64,000 nucleotides of DNA from Paenibacillus sp. MMS18-CY102 (GCF_009789195.1 NZ_WSTC01000002.1:1-64000); one strand, 5' to 3'; shown: positions 35,602-45,593, counted from the first letter of the stretch. Program-made: numbers and translations. Notes: generated from the sequence alone by a model not told the origin.

Positions 35602-36738
35602 ATGCATACTGTAGATTCCGTATTGGAAAAGGCGCTTCGCGGCGAGCGAATTAGCCTCGAAGAGTGCGTCGTGCTTCTTGAATCAGACGAAATTGAAAAA
35701 ATGGGGCAGGTTGCAAACCAAATCATGCTCCGTAAGCATCCGGAACCGATTACGACGTTCGTTGTCGGCCGGAATGTTAACTATACGAATGTGTGCGACG
35801 TATATTGCCGATTCTGTGCATTTTACCGTGCGCCAGGCTCGAAGGAAGGGTATGTTCTTCCTAACGAGACAATTATGCAGAAAATCCAAGAAACCGTTGA
35901 TGTAGGCGGTACGGAGATTCTGATGCAGGGCGGAACGAACCCGGATTTGCCGTTCTCGTATTACACGGATGTGCTGCGTGAGATTAAACAGCGCTTCCCA
36001 CAAATTACGATGCATTCCTTCTCGCCAGCCGAGATCATGAAGATGAAGGAAGTGTCGGACGGGTTGTCGCTCGACGAGGTTATCCGCCAAATTCATGAAG
36101 CGGGCCTCGACTCGTTGCCAGGCGGCGGCGCAGAAATTCTAGACGACCGGACACGCCGTAAAGTGAGCAAGCTCAAAGGCTCTTGGACGGACTGGATGGA
36201 TGTCATGAAGTCCGCGCATAAGCACGGCATGAATACGACGGCTACGATGGTGTACGGCTTTGGCGAAACGATGGAGGAGCGTGCGCTTCACCTGCTCCGT
36301 GTGCGGGATGCGCAGGATGAGTGCATCGCGAACAACTATGATTCCAAAGGCTTCTTGGCCTTTATTTCATGGCCGCTTCAGCCGGACAATACGAATATGC
36401 GCGTTGAGAAGTCGAAGCCAGAGGAATATTTGAAAATGGTTGCGGTCAGCCGCATTTTCCTCGATAACATCGACAACTTGCAATCCTCTTGGGTAACGAT
36501 GGGACCGGAATACGGCAAGCTGTCGCTTCAATACGGCTGCAACGACTTCGGCAGCACGATGATGGAAGAAAATGTCGTTTCGGCCGCAGGCACGACGCAT
36601 AAGGTCAACATCGAGCTGACGCTGCGCCTTATTCGCGAAGCTGGCAAGATTCCAGCGCAGCGCAATACGAAGTACGAAATTATGAAAGTGTACGAAGAGA
36701 ACGAGGAAGCACAAGTCGATTTTGTCATGCAGAACTAA
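35602..36738 (+). CDS. mqnC: Cyclic dehypoxanthinyl futalosine synthase
   Basis: A radical-SAM enzyme of the futalosine route to menaquinone, 378 residues. The [4Fe-4S] cysteines are Cys65, Cys69 and Cys72 in NVCDVYCRFCAF. MQGGTNPDLPFSYYTDVLREI, HSFSPAEI and LDSLPGGGAEIL are conserved in MqnC/MqnE. The LPGGGAEIL and FISWPLQPDNT segments and length favour MqnC over MqnE. AAGGAGG lies before ATG 35602. The menaquinone made would feed the succinate dehydrogenase and other respiratory enzymes. Confidence 0.92.
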   Translation: MHTVDSVLEKALRGERISLEECVVLLESDEIEKMGQVANQIMLRKHPEPITTFVVGRNVNYTNVCDVYCRFCAFYRAPGSKEGYVLPNETIMQKIQETVDVGGTEILMQGGTNPDLPFSYYTDVLREIKQRFPQITMHSFSPAEIMKMKEVSDGLSLDEVIRQIHEAGLDSLPGGGAEILDDRTRRKVSKLKGSWTDWMDVMKSAHKHGMNTTATMVYGFGETMEERALHLLRVRDAQDECIANNYDSKGFLAFISWPLQPDNTNMRVEKSKPEEYLKMVAVSRIFLDNIDNLQSSWVTMGPEYGKLSLQYGCNDFGSTMMEENVVSAAGTTHKVNIELTLRLIREAGKIPAQRNTKYEIMKVYEENEEAQVDFVMQN

Positions 36739-36758
36739 TGGATTTATATTGCCAATAA

Positions 36759-36808
36759 GGGGGTGTCCCAAAAGCCGCAATGGCTGGGTGGGGACACCCC
36801 CTGTTTTT
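36759..36808 (+). terminator. Terminator of mqnC within composite element B
   Basis: GGGGGTGTCCC (36759-36769) pairs with GGGACACCCCC (36791-36801) around a loop with an AGCC/GGCT inner stem, then TGTTTTTG. Confidence 0.85.
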
Positions 36809-37140
36809 GTGCTGCAATGGTAGGCGTTGTGTTTGAGTGCGGAGTGTGTGGCGTTGCTGTGTTAAGGCAACGTTGGTGTGTGCGGGTTCTGTTGTACGTC
36901 TTATTTAAGATGGCGTTGGTGCATAATGCAGCCGCAGCCTGCTCTCATTGCAGTTTGTACAATAGAATCAACGCGAATGCGGAAGTGAGGTGGTGTCATT
37001 GCATATCGTGCAATGGAAAAGGCAGCTTTCAATGATTTGGGCACATCTTGCCTCTTCAAGACCGTATCCCATTGCATGAACTGCAGTGGGAGCGTCCCGT
37101 GCAGGCTGCTCCTGCTTTTTTTGTTGTACAGAATGCAATT
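36759..37140. repeat. Composite palindromic repeat element, copy B (inverted)
   Basis: Reading left to right: a GGGGGTGTCCC/GGGACACCCCC hairpin (36759-36801), about 140 bp of spacer, then four palindromes of CATTGYA-N5-TRCARTG type at 36946, 36997, 37070 and 37122 (spacings 51, 73, 52 bp). This is the mirror image of copy A at 18430-18861, with strong identity over the palindrome block (for example TTGATTCTATTGTACAAACT against TTGATTCCATTGTACGAACT on the matching strand). It fills the gap between mqnC and the diguanylate cyclase gene. Confidence 0.85.
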
Positions 37141-37207
37141 GCATGGCAATAAGCTAAAAGAAAGAACCCGGACCTGCTGGACCGCATCAGGTCCTTCTAT
37201 GAAAAGA

Positions 37208-37246
37208 AGCAGCCCTCCTTGGTTTTAATAAGGAAGGGCTGCTTTT
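37208..37246. terminator. Bidirectional terminator before the GGDEF gene
   Basis: AGCAGCCCT-CCTT and AAGG-AAGGGCTGCT form a long stem with T-rich sequence on the right and A-rich on the left, so it can serve the convergent minus-strand gene. Confidence 0.85.
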
Positions 37247-37255
37247 GATTTTGCG

Positions 37256-38380
37256 CTACGCGCTCGTAGAAGCGGATTCGGCATTTCCGCTCTGTGGGTC
37301 GATGTCATCAGCCAATACGATGCGGTTTTTGCCTGATTTTTTAGCCATGTACAAGGCTTCGTCGGTTCTGGCGAAAAACACTTCTTTTCCTTCCCAAGGG
37401 CGATAACGCGAGAAGCCGATGCTGATCGTAACTTTTTTGCCATCCAACAGGTCATGGGTTTCGGCAGCGATTTTGACACGGAGCTTCTCAAGAAGCGCTA
37501 ACGATTGCTCGGGCATCTTGTCTGTCAGAAGAATGGCGAATTCTTCGCCGCCATACCTTGCAGCAACATCATTAGCGCCGGAAACGGTACGAATAATTTC
37601 AGACACTCTTCGTAAGATCGCATCGCCGGCACGATGTCCGTACTGGTCATTGACGAGCTTGAAGTTGTCGATATCGATAAGGGCAAGCTGCAACGACAGG
37701 TCGTTCGCTTCATGCTGTACGATTAGATGCTCAAGATATTCATGGAACGTAATGTGATTGTACAGCTCGGTCAATGCATCTGTTTTGATCAGCTTATCCA
37801 TAAGTACGGTTTTGACCAGCAGGTCTTGGTTTGTAAGGTGGATTTTCGTTGAATATTGGATGAGCGCTTGCCCTCTTCGTATCGTTGCCCATGAGATGAA
37901 GGCGACGAAAGCGAAAATGATCGTTGTGCCAATCTGCTCATGCGCTGGTTTAGCTGTAAAGGCAAATAACTCGGTTCCTGCCCAATAATAGAGTTGAAGC
38001 GGCAATAATGCGGTAATTGCGCCAAAGAAAAGCTTACGCGTATCCAGATAATAAATGGTAAGCACGATTGGGAGAAGCAGCAGAAAGCATAAGTAGTCTG
38101 TATCGTAGCTGAATAGGTAGACAGAGGCTAGAAGTGATGAACAAATAATCATTACATAGTCATGTAAGCTTTTGTCCATTCGTTTCAAAGAAAAGTGCGA
38201 AATTAACATAATGAAGAGCTGAAGGGCGGTTGGCATTAGAATGTCGAATCGAGCTGTAAAGGCCCAATAAGCGAGCTCAATGAGCAGCGATACCGTCACA
38301 AAAGTCCAAAAGCCTAGCAATAATCGTCGATTCCATCTCTCGCGTGCTTCGATCAAGGATTCTAAATCCATGCGAGTCAT
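37256..38380 (-). CDS. Membrane-bound diguanylate cyclase
   Basis: Makes cyclic di-GMP from GTP; 374 residues. The N-terminal half has five or six membrane helices (about 20-185). After a short helical stretch comes the GGDEF domain (about 205-365) with KTDALTELYNHITF, LALIDIDNFKLVNDQYGHRAGD and the catalytic ARYGGEEFAILL. The product-inhibition I-site (RxxD five residues before GGEEF) reads GAND, so the Arg is missing and feedback control is probably absent. ATG 38380 is listed; ATG 38371 is also possible since neither has a strong ribosome binding site. Monocistronic. Confidence 0.92.
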   Translation of the reverse strand: MTRMDLESLIEARERWNRRLLLGFWTFVTVSLLIELAYWAFTARFDILMPTALQLFIMLISHFSLKRMDKSLHDYVMIICSSLLASVYLFSYDTDYLCFLLLLPIVLTIYYLDTRKLFFGAITALLPLQLYYWAGTELFAFTAKPAHEQIGTTIIFAFVAFISWATIRRGQALIQYSTKIHLTNQDLLVKTVLMDKLIKTDALTELYNHITFHEYLEHLIVQHEANDLSLQLALIDIDNFKLVNDQYGHRAGDAILRRVSEIIRTVSGANDVAARYGGEEFAILLTDKMPEQSLALLEKLRVKIAAETHDLLDGKKVTISIGFSRYRPWEGKEVFFARTDEALYMAKKSGKNRIVLADDIDPQSGNAESASTSA

Positions 38381-38523
38381 TCACCACCAGAAAACTTTCA
38401 TAATACGTTCCAATATATCATGATTCGACCGCCGTTTAAATACCTTTCCAACAGTCCCAGACGGTTCATCGTATATACGCGGGCTGGCGGCATATACTTT
38501 TAAAGAAGGAAAGGGGTGAGCGC

Positions 38524-39438
38524 ATGGAGCTTTTTTCCATATCCTTGCACGACGCTGAACAAAGTCAGCGAATCAAACTATATGAACTGTTAGTTCGGGA
38601 GTACACGCAGTTACATAATATCCCCGCCGTGTCGCGGCTCGAATGGAAGTCGGGGATGGATCGGCTGATTGGCTGGATCGATAAGCAGCCTGAATTCCGG
38701 TTAACCCAGCATGGTGCAGCGTTGTATCAAAGCACAGCCTTGGCCATCGCAGAGTATATTGTTTCTGAATTGGAGCCATTGTTGCTCTCGTCAATCGTCC
38801 GCAAGCAATATCGGATTGAGCGTCCGGAGGAATTGGACACAATCGTTCGTTTCTGCTCCGAGATGCTCGGCTCGGTCCCTGTTTCGCTCCCAGACCGAGA
38901 TGCTTTTAGCGAGGTGGACCGCAAGAGAAGAAGGCAGAAAGTAGCGGATGAGCTGGAACTGTATCTACAGGAACATACGGAGCTTCACCTGACGGGTTTT
39001 GTCACGTTCCGGTTGCAAGCCTACTGGAATGAACTGCGGGATGCAGCGGAGTATGCGGTCGATGAATTCGTGATGGATAAACAATACCAGGAGTTTATTT
39101 CGCTGCTGAAATATTTTGTCGACCTGCAGGATCCCAAGCTGCCGCTCGTCCATCTCGTCCATAAATCCGGGCATGAATTTATGGTGTGCGATGAACGGCT
39201 GCAGCCGCTCGAACATAAGCCTGTCGACCGGATCGTTGCAGAGATGGTTGAGTATGAGATGAATGTGGAGGATATGGTGATAAGTACGCTTGTGACGATC
39301 TCGCCTAAGCAGATTATCATTCATACGAGGCAGCCGGAGCTTCAAATCATTCGGACGATTGAATCGATCTTCGGGCTTCGCGTAAGCGTATGCGTCGGCT
39401 GTGGATCATGCCATTCGTCATTCGAAAATCGAGTGTAG
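38524..39438 (+). CDS. ytxC: YtxC-family sporulation-linked protein
   Basis: A 304-residue protein. The start MELFSISLHD, the central LTGFVTFRLQAYWNELRDAAEYAVDEFVMDKQYQEFI and the Cys-rich ending VCVGCGSCHSSF match YtxC, a protein of unknown biochemical function encoded next to thrS in Bacillales. The same adjacency holds here. AAAGGGGTGAG precedes ATG 38524. No membrane helix is evident. Confidence 0.85.
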   Translation: MELFSISLHDAEQSQRIKLYELLVREYTQLHNIPAVSRLEWKSGMDRLIGWIDKQPEFRLTQHGAALYQSTALAIAEYIVSELEPLLLSSIVRKQYRIERPEELDTIVRFCSEMLGSVPVSLPDRDAFSEVDRKRRRQKVADELELYLQEHTELHLTGFVTFRLQAYWNELRDAAEYAVDEFVMDKQYQEFISLLKYFVDLQDPKLPLVHLVHKSGHEFMVCDERLQPLEHKPVDRIVAEMVEYEMNVEDMVISTLVTISPKQIIIHTRQPELQIIRTIESIFGLRVSVCVGCGSCHSSFENRV

Positions 39439-39458
39439 AATGGGTGGCAGTGGCCATA

Positions 39459-39487
39459 TTGACCATGTGTGATCGCTTAGGTATAAT
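39459..39487 (+). promoter_or_regulatory. Promoter of the thrS leader
   Basis: TTGACC (39459-39464) and TATAAT (39482-39487) are spaced by 17 bp. Confidence 0.8.
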
Positions 39488-39494
39488 AAAGCGA

Positions 39495-39811
39495 ACACAA
39501 TTGTTAACAATGGAACAGCGTTGACGAAGACAATGATTTGCCGACGATGCACGGTACAGAGAGAGAAGCCAAGGCTGCAAGCTTCTTCCGGGGCAACGGT
39601 GAATATACCCCTTTGTAGCTTTGCGGTTGAACCTGAGTTTGAATGGTGAGCATTCGCTTAGTTGTAAGCCGTAACGGATCATTCCCGTTACCGAATGTCA
39701 TGAGGTTCGCGTTTCCAGCTCGTCAGCAGCTGGCTATATAGCGCGTACGAATGAGGGTGGAACCACGAGTATACAAGCACTCGTCCCTTTGCGGGGATGC
39801 GTGCTTTTTTG
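39495..39811 (+). ncRNA. T-box leader of thrS
   Basis: The diagnostic T-box sequence GAATGAGGGTGGAACCACGA (39749-39768) is followed by a terminator. Upstream are a Stem I with an AGAGAG motif (near 39560) and candidate ACC threonine specifiers in GAATATACC and TTGAACC; I cannot decide between them without folding. Uncharged tRNA-Thr should stabilise the antiterminator and let thrS be transcribed. Confidence 0.95.
39775..39811 (+). terminator. T-box terminator
   Basis: AAGCAC-T-CGTCCC pairs with GGGGATG-C-GTGCTT around a short loop, then TTTT. Confidence 0.9.
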
Positions 39812-39878
39812 TTGTTTTCGGGCATCCTCGCTAAACTTGTTTGACCTTAATCATAATAGAGGCAGAGGAGAATGAACC

Positions 39879-41816
39879 ATGGCGATTCAAGTCACGCTTC
39901 CGGACGGCGCAGTCCGGGAATATGAGTCAGGCGCAACGATTGATGATGTTGCTGGCTCGATTAGCAAAGGGCTTCAAAAAAATGCAGTAGCAGGAAAAAT
40001 TGACGGTAAAGTTGTCGATATTTATACGCCGATTGAGGCAGATGCTAAAGTTGAGATCGTAACACTGGACTCCGCGGATGGATTGGAAGTGTACCGCCAC
40101 AGTACGGCTCACTTGATGGCACAAGCCATTAAACGCTTGTATGGCAATACTGCGGTTAAGCTTGGCATCGGGCCAGTTATCGAAGATGGCTTCTACTATG
40201 ATATTGATTTGGAACAATCGTTAACGCCAGAAGATCTGGTGAAAATCGAGAAAGAAATGGCAAAGATCGTCAAAGAAGACTTGCCAATCCGCCGCCGCGT
40301 CATTGGGCGCGAAGAAGCGATTGCAACGTTTACAGAGCTGGGCGATCCGCTGAAGCTGGAGCTAATCCGTGATCTGCCAGAGAACGTCGAGCTAACGATC
40401 TATGATCAAGGCGAGTTCTTCGACTTGTGCCGCGGTCCTCATCTTCCGTCGACGGGACGCATTAAAGCGTTTAAGCTATTGAGCATCGCGGGCGCTTACT
40501 GGCGCGGCGATTCCAAGAACAAAATGCTGCAACGGATTTACGGAACAGCTTTCCCTAAGCAAGCGCAATTAGATGAGCATCTTCATTTCCTCGAAGAGGC
40601 GAAGAAGCGGGATCACCGTAAACTGGGCCGTGAGCTGAAGATGTTCACGTTCTCCCGTGAAGTTGGCCAAGGCTTGCCGCTGTGGCTCCCGAACGGTGCG
40701 CGCGTTCGCCGTACAATGGAACGTTATATCGTTGACCTTGAAGAACGTCTGGGCTATTCCCATGTTTACACGCCGGTTCTCGCGAACGTTGAGCTTTACA
40801 AAATCTCCGGACACTGGGAGCACTATTCGGAAGATATGTTCCCTCCAATGGCGCTCGATAACGAAGAGCTTGTTCTTCGCCCGATGAACTGCCCGCATCA
40901 TATGATGGTATACAAAAGCGACATGCGCAGCTATCGCGATCTGCCGATCCGCGTAGCAGAGCTTGGCACGATGCACCGCTACGAAATGTCCGGCGCACTG
41001 ACGGGCCTCCATCGCGTGCGTGCGATGACGCTGAACGATGCACACATTTTCTGCCGCCCGGATCAGATCAAAGAAGAGTTTGCACGCGTCATTAACTTGA
41101 TTCGCCAAGTGTATGCAGACTTTGGCATCAAGGAATACCGGTTCCGCTTGTCGTACCGCGATCCTCAGGATACGGAGAAGTATTTCCCAGACGACAACAT
41201 GTGGGAAATGTCGCAGCGCATGCTTCGCGAAGTAGTCGAAGAGCTTGAGCTGCCATTCTTCGAAGCGGAAGGCGAAGCGGCGTTCTACGGCCCGAAACTG
41301 GACGTGCAGATCAAAACAGCGCTTGGCAAAGAAGAGACGCTTTCGACGGCACAGCTCGACTTCTTGTTGCCTGAACGGTTCGAGCTTGAATATGTCGGCG
41401 ACGATGGCAAGAAGCATCGCCCGGTCGTTATCCACCGCGGCATCATCAGTACAATGGAGCGCATGACGGCTTACTTGCTTGAGAACTTCGCAGGGGCATT
41501 GCCGCTGTGGCTGTCCCCGATGCATGCTCGCGTTATTCCGGTATCGTCCGCATACGACGGCTATGCACGCGAAGTGGAAGAAAAGCTGATGGCTGCAGGC
41601 GTTCGCGCAGAATCGGATTTGCGTAACGAGAAGCTTGGCTACAAAATCCGTGAAGCACAGCTTGAGAAGCTGCCTTACATGCTCATCGTAGGTGACAACG
41701 AGGCCCAAGCTGGCACGGTGTCGGTCCGCAAACGCGGTGAAGGCGACATTGGAGCGAAAGAAGTGAGCGAGCTGATTGCTTTGCTTGCGGGAGAAATCGC
41801 AGCCAAGACGGTCTAG
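39879..41816 (+). CDS. thrS: Threonyl-tRNA synthetase
   Basis: A class II synthetase of 645 residues, the usual length. Domains: TGS (about 1-62), second N-terminal editing domain with [16 protein letters not shown] (residues 73-88) and [15 protein letters not shown], catalytic core (about 240-535) with [14 protein letters not shown], the motif 2 region and the zinc-site residues, and anticodon-binding domain (about 540-645). GAGGAGAATGAACC precedes ATG 39879. Controlled by the T-box just upstream. Confidence 0.97.
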   Translation: MAIQVTLPDGAVREYESGATIDDVAGSISKGLQKNAVAGKIDGKVVDIYTPIEADAKVEIVTLDSADGLEVYRHSTAHLMAQAIKRLYGNTAVKLGIGPVIEDGFYYDIDLEQSLTPEDLVKIEKEMAKIVKEDLPIRRRVIGREEAIATFTELGDPLKLELIRDLPENVELTIYDQGEFFDLCRGPHLPSTGRIKAFKLLSIAGAYWRGDSKNKMLQRIYGTAFPKQAQLDEHLHFLEEAKKRDHRKLGRELKMFTFSREVGQGLPLWLPNGARVRRTMERYIVDLEERLGYSHVYTPVLANVELYKISGHWEHYSEDMFPPMALDNEELVLRPMNCPHHMMVYKSDMRSYRDLPIRVAELGTMHRYEMSGALTGLHRVRAMTLNDAHIFCRPDQIKEEFARVINLIRQVYADFGIKEYRFRLSYRDPQDTEKYFPDDNMWEMSQRMLREVVEELELPFFEAEGEAAFYGPKLDVQIKTALGKEETLSTAQLDFLLPERFELEYVGDDGKKHRPVVIHRGIISTMERMTAYLLENFAGALPLWLSPMHARVIPVSSAYDGYAREVEEKLMAAGVRAESDLRNEKLGYKIREAQLEKLPYMLIVGDNEAQAGTVSVRKRGEGDIGAKEVSELIALLAGEIAAKTV

Positions 41817-41857
41817 GTAACCAGCCAGGTTGCCATTTGAAATCGCATAGAAGAAAT

Positions 41858-41903
41858 ACGATCCTCTGCTGCCCGATTTTAGGTTGCAGAGGATCGTTCT
41901 TTT
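41858..41903 (+). terminator. Terminator of thrS
   Basis: ACGATCCTCTGC and GCAGAGGATCGT form a 12-bp stem, followed by TCTTTTG. Confidence 0.85.
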
Positions 41904-41957
41904 GTGCATAATTGGAAGGCATGCGGGGCAACCTTCTTCATAAGGAGGAGATAACTG

Positions 41958-42524
41958 ATGTTATCAAGCTTCGCTCGGGTACGGCACCGTGCTGCCTTGT
42001 TCCTATGCCTAACGATATTTGCTGCTAGTTCAGCATTAATGGGATGGGAAGGGTGCGCATCAACTGTATACGCAGCAGCCATCGACAAAGCCGATGGCGA
42101 TGATGAATTAGCTAGGCCGTCTACGATCGAGGTCGTAGCGACAGGTTACACCGCAGGTGTAGAGTCGACAGGCAAACGCCCTGGGCACCCGCAATACGGC
42201 ATCACTTATTCGGGGGTTAAAGTAAGGCGGGGCCGTATGTCGACGATTGCAGCTGACCCGAAAGTTTTTCCGATCGGTACCTTGCTGTACATTCCGAATT
42301 ATGGTTATGGAGTAGTGGCTGATACAGGCTCAGCAATTAAAGGCAAGCGGATTGATTTGTATTTTGAATCGATCAAACAAGTGTACTCACAATGGGGCAA
42401 GCGTAAGGTGAAGGTGCAGGTGCTCAAGAAAGGGAATGGCAAGCTATCCCAAGCGTGGCTTAATTCCGTTAATGAGGCGCTTGCGGCCAGCCGGTCAATC
42501 CCGCAAGCTTATCTAGAATCTTAA
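41958..42524 (+). CDS. 3D (Asp-Asp-Asp) domain protein, YuiC-like
   Basis: An exported protein of 188 residues. A signal peptide or anchor (about 1-40, ending VYAAA) is followed by the 3D domain, named for three Asp: [11 protein letters not shown]..., [40 protein letters not shown]. The domain is the lytic-transglycosylase-like core of Bacillales cell-wall proteins such as YuiC and YocH. AAGGAGGAGATAACTG precedes ATG 41958. It is probably a peptidoglycan-remodelling enzyme; a role in spores or resuscitation is possible. Confidence 0.87.
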   Translation: MLSSFARVRHRAALFLCLTIFAASSALMGWEGCASTVYAAAIDKADGDDELARPSTIEVVATGYTAGVESTGKRPGHPQYGITYSGVKVRRGRMSTIAADPKVFPIGTLLYIPNYGYGVVADTGSAIKGKRIDLYFESIKQVYSQWGKRKVKVQVLKKGNGKLSQAWLNSVNEALAASRSIPQAYLES

Positions 42525-42567
42525 ACGGCGGCGATGCTGCCGGCTCACATAATGGAATGGAACAGTT

Positions 42568-42614
42568 AATGAGCAAGAGCCCCTGTGCCGTCGACACAGG
42601 GGCTCTTGCTCATT
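42568..42614. terminator. Long perfect hairpin between convergent genes
   Basis: AATGAGCAAGAGCCCCTGTG and its perfect complement form a 20-bp stem around CCGTCGA. There is no T-run, but the position between convergent genes suggests a bidirectional terminator. Confidence 0.7.
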
Positions 42615-42633
42615 CGTGAGGTGGCCTGGTGAG

Positions 42634-43095
42634 TTAGTAAACTTCAAAGCCGTTGCCAGCTTTAAAGCGTTTGATGACGAGCTGCGTTTCGACGTTTACG
42701 ACGCCTTGCAGCGTATAAATTTTTTCGTATAAAAACTTTTCTACATCTTCTTCGTCTTTCAGCTGGGCATGCATATGCAGCGTTGTCGGACCTGTCATTT
42801 GGTAGATGCTGATAACACATGGCTCTTCCGCTAGCTTGTTGCCAACTTGTTCTACAAAACGAGGCTCTATGACGACTTCAAAGAAAGCAGACACCGCCTT
42901 GCCAAGCTTGGCGACGTTTACGCGAATCGTAAAATGCTCGATGATTCCATCTTCAATCAGCGATTCTACACGCTTCTGAATTGCAACACGCGACAAACTT
43001 AACGATTCTCCTATCTTCGCATATGGCAGCCGCCCGTTTACCAGCAGCAGATCGACGATTCGTTGATCGATTCCGTCCAAATGTGGAAGCACCAT
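42634..43095 (-). CDS. Lrp/AsnC-family transcriptional regulator
   Basis: A regulator of 153 residues with an N-terminal HTH (LDGIDQRIVDLLLVNGRLPYAKIGESLSLSRVAIQKRVESLIEDGII) and a C-terminal RAM ligand-binding domain (about 70-150). ATG 43095 is chosen over the upstream in-frame start at 43137 because GGAAAGGTGGA lies just before it and the family starts near the HTH. It is divergent from the uraD-type gene; whether that is a target is unknown. Confidence 0.88.
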   Translation of the reverse strand: MVLPHLDGIDQRIVDLLLVNGRLPYAKIGESLSLSRVAIQKRVESLIEDGIIEHFTIRVNVAKLGKAVSAFFEVVIEPRFVEQVGNKLAEEPCVISIYQMTGPTTLHMHAQLKDEEDVEKFLYEKIYTLQGVVNVETQLVIKRFKAGNGFEVY

Positions 43096-43331
43096 CAGCA
43101 GTCCACCTTTCCTTCTGTATGTAATAAAACATAACATAAAAATGCTTGTTTGGAAATAGATCTTTCATAAACTAACCGTTTCAGCCTGTTTTTGCACCGT
43201 TTGACGCAACATAATAGGGTTTTATATAATATGAGGATAGGATAGTTAACATCCGAGCTTGTTTAAGGGTTGATATTATCGATATATCGATTAGTGAATC
43301 AATTTGGTTAACAAACGAAAGGAGAATGGGG

Positions 43332-43841
43332 ATGAAAATTTCGCAGTTGAACCAATTGCCGAAGGAATCGTTTATGGAGGCGGTAGGCTGGGTAGTAGAG
43401 CATTCGCCCTGGGTCATGGAGCGCGTATTTGAGGAACGGCCATTCCATAATGTCGAGCAAATGCATGCGGCTTTAAAACAAGTTATTGCTTCTCTTGATG
43501 AAGAGGATAAGGTTAAGCTTCTTCGCAGCCATCCTGACTTGGGCAGCCGGCTGCAGATGACAGATGCTTCAGTAGCTGAGCAAAACGGTGCGGGCTTAGA
43601 TCGCTTAACGCCTGCGGAATATGAGCAATTGGTTGCGTTAAATGCGCGGTATACCGCGGCTTTCGGGTTTCCTTTTATAATGGCGGTCAAAGGGAAGTCG
43701 AAGCCTGATATTATAGAAGCGATGATTAGACGGGTGGAGAATGGACGGGAAGATGAGTTGGATGCTGCGGTTGCCGAGATTGGACGGATAACCGGTTTCC
43801 GGCTCAGGGATCGTGTTCAAGACGAGAACACAACAGCTTGA
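43332..43841 (+). CDS. uraD: 2-oxo-4-hydroxy-4-carboxy-5-ureidoimidazoline (OHCU) decarboxylase
   Basis: The last enzyme of the urate-to-S-allantoin route, 169 residues. Conserved elements: ALKQVIASLDEEDKVKLLRSHPDLGS with the catalytic His of HPDLG, VAEQNGAGLDRLTPAEYEQL and NARYTAAFGFPFIMAVKGKS. In Bacillales the domain is often fused to urate oxidase; here it is free-standing. ATG 43332 is 7 bp after AAAGGAG; the ATG at 43326 is too close to that site. No other purine-degradation gene lies in the window. Confidence 0.93.
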   Translation: MKISQLNQLPKESFMEAVGWVVEHSPWVMERVFEERPFHNVEQMHAALKQVIASLDEEDKVKLLRSHPDLGSRLQMTDASVAEQNGAGLDRLTPAEYEQLVALNARYTAAFGFPFIMAVKGKSKPDIIEAMIRRVENGREDELDAAVAEIGRITGFRLRDRVQDENTTA

Positions 43842-43855
43842 GCAAATTGCAAGCG

Positions 43856-43894
43856 GAACGCATAGGTTAATGTGCCTGTGCGTTCTTTTTTTTT
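43856..43894 (+). terminator. Terminator of the uraD-type gene
   Basis: GAACGCATAGG and CCTGTGCGTTC pair, followed by nine T. Confidence 0.88.
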
Positions 43895-44055
43895 TGCTGA
43901 TTTATCATCGCTTCGCTTGATTTAGCAGACAATGTGGGAGGTAATGTAACGGCAGTTTATAATGGGAAGGAGGAATGTGACATATTGTGTCGAATAAATT
44001 AACATTGGTGGGTTTTTTAAGAGGAAGCAAACAACGGATGTGGGAGTGAAGACGT

Positions 44056-45480
44056 ATGGCAATCGGGCTGCAAAAGTTGTGGAAAAAAAGAAACGAAGCA
44101 CCGGCTGCTGGACATTCAGAGGGATTGTCGGCAGACAGGCAAATGCTGGTGAGGCTGTTTAACGAATCGGAAGTGATCTCGAATCAGTTGCAGGCAGCTG
44201 TAGTTGAAGTTAATTCATCTATCGGGCGGTTGACGTTTGTAGCGGATCATTCTACTAAGCAGGAGGAGCAGTTACACAAGCGAAGTGCGCAAGCGGTATC
44301 GCGCATTGAAGAGGCGTTCTCGGCATTGCAGGAGGTTGCTTCTGCAGCTGACGAAATAAGTGCAGCGTCTTCACGGCTTAATGTGGAGAGTAAGGATGCC
44401 AAAAGCGTGGTTCTCGATGTTTGCCGCTCATTGCAAGCTACCGACCAGGTGATGGTTGATTTGGCTGGGCATAACCATTCAATGGAATTGCATTTTCAAT
44501 CGTTGATTGACCAAATGTCGAATATATATGAAATTAATACGTTTATACAGGATATTGTATCCCAAACGTCATTGCTGGCGTTGAATGCGTCGATTGAGGC
44601 GGCACATGCGGGAGAATATGGCCGAGGTTTTTCGGTAGTCGCTCAAGAAATAAGGAAGCTGGCGGATCAAAGCCATCAAGCGGTGCGCCGCTCCTCCGGC
44701 ATTGTGGACCAGATCGAGCAGGGGATTCAGAATGTTGTACAATCCGTCGAGCAGGAACGGCTGGCTGTGGAACGTGGCGTAGCGGAGATGGCCAAAAATA
44801 AAGAACGAATGGATATTATTTTTAATCGCATTTCTGAAGTGGATCGTTTGGTTGGGCATACGGATAAAGCGAGCACGCAACAAGCTGGCCATATGGAGGA
44901 GCTTTCCCAGATGCTGAAGGAGGTTGTTGATTCTGTGAACGAGACGCTAACCAGCGTCGATGGCACCATTGCGATTTCACAGCAGCAGCGCCAGCAAATT
45001 TCGAAGTTAAACCTTGTTAGCCGCAACCTGAATAAAACGTCAGATGAGCTGGGGCAAACGTTACGCCAGATCGGCTATCAAGCTGAAGCGAAGATGGTTA
45101 ATGTGAATGGGGCAGAATTGCTGAACTGGCTTCAAACCGAAGCTGCGAATCCAGAGATCAGCGCAATGGATGAGCTTGCGCATGAACGTTTGCTGACAGC
45201 GCTGCTGCGTGGCAAGACGGATATCGAAGCAATCTGGTCGAATCGGGCAGATGGATCATTCGTATTCTCGTTGCCTGAGGCAGGGCTGGTGAACGCCAAT
45301 GGGCGAGACTGGTGGAAACGTTCGATGGAAGGAAAGGCGTTCACCTCTGAAGTTTACATATCGGCAATTACGAAGAGGCCGTGCGTAACGATTGCTGTTC
45401 CAGTGCGTAATCAAGAGGGGCGGCCGATCGGTGTCATTGGAGCTGACATCAGGGTCAAGGAATTCAACGAATCGACATAA
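44056..45480 (+). CDS. Soluble methyl-accepting chemotaxis protein with C-terminal Cache-like domain
   Basis: A 474-residue receptor without signal peptide or membrane helices. A long coiled-coil region holds the chemoreceptor tip (about residues 150-215: [50 protein letters not shown]), the part that binds CheA/CheW. After the coiled coil comes a domain (about 350-474) ending [39 protein letters not shown], which has the look of a Cache/PDC sensor. Order is signalling then sensing, opposite to most receptors, and the sensor would be cytoplasmic. Monocistronic. Confidence 0.85.
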   Translation: MAIGLQKLWKKRNEAPAAGHSEGLSADRQMLVRLFNESEVISNQLQAAVVEVNSSIGRLTFVADHSTKQEEQLHKRSAQAVSRIEEAFSALQEVASAADEISAASSRLNVESKDAKSVVLDVCRSLQATDQVMVDLAGHNHSMELHFQSLIDQMSNIYEINTFIQDIVSQTSLLALNASIEAAHAGEYGRGFSVVAQEIRKLADQSHQAVRRSSGIVDQIEQGIQNVVQSVEQERLAVERGVAEMAKNKERMDIIFNRISEVDRLVGHTDKASTQQAGHMEELSQMLKEVVDSVNETLTSVDGTIAISQQQRQQISKLNLVSRNLNKTSDELGQTLRQIGYQAEAKMVNVNGAELLNWLQTEAANPEISAMDELAHERLLTALLRGKTDIEAIWSNRADGSFVFSLPEAGLVNANGRDWWKRSMEGKAFTSEVYISAITKRPCVTIAVPVRNQEGRPIGVIGADIRVKEFNEST

Positions 45481-45554
45481 AAAGTTACGAGTCGAAATGA
45501 ATTTGGGGGTTTTCAAATCGTTTTGGTTCATGTAAAATGGTGATATTGATCAAA

Positions 45555-45571
45555 TGTAATGTATTATTACA
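45555..45571 (+). promoter_or_regulatory. TnrA/GlnR box upstream of the unknown 123-residue protein
   Basis: TGTAATGTATTATTACA fits TGTNA-N7-TNACA exactly, the consensus shared by the nitrogen regulators TnrA and GlnR, and is a perfect palindrome extending to 45554-45572. It lies 23 bp before the GTG start, downstream of a possible -10 TAAAAT (45533-45538), a position that would favour repression. Confidence 0.75.
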
Positions 45572-45593
45572 TGAAAGAGTCAGGTGAATTGAC

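Noticed and set aside
36763-37228. Two short plus-strand frames through composite element B
   Set aside because: They match the same non-coding repeat in reverse orientation and stop at different places from copy A.
40569-41909. A 446-codon antisense frame over thrS
   Set aside because: Same reason; thrS on the other strand is complete with every expected motif.
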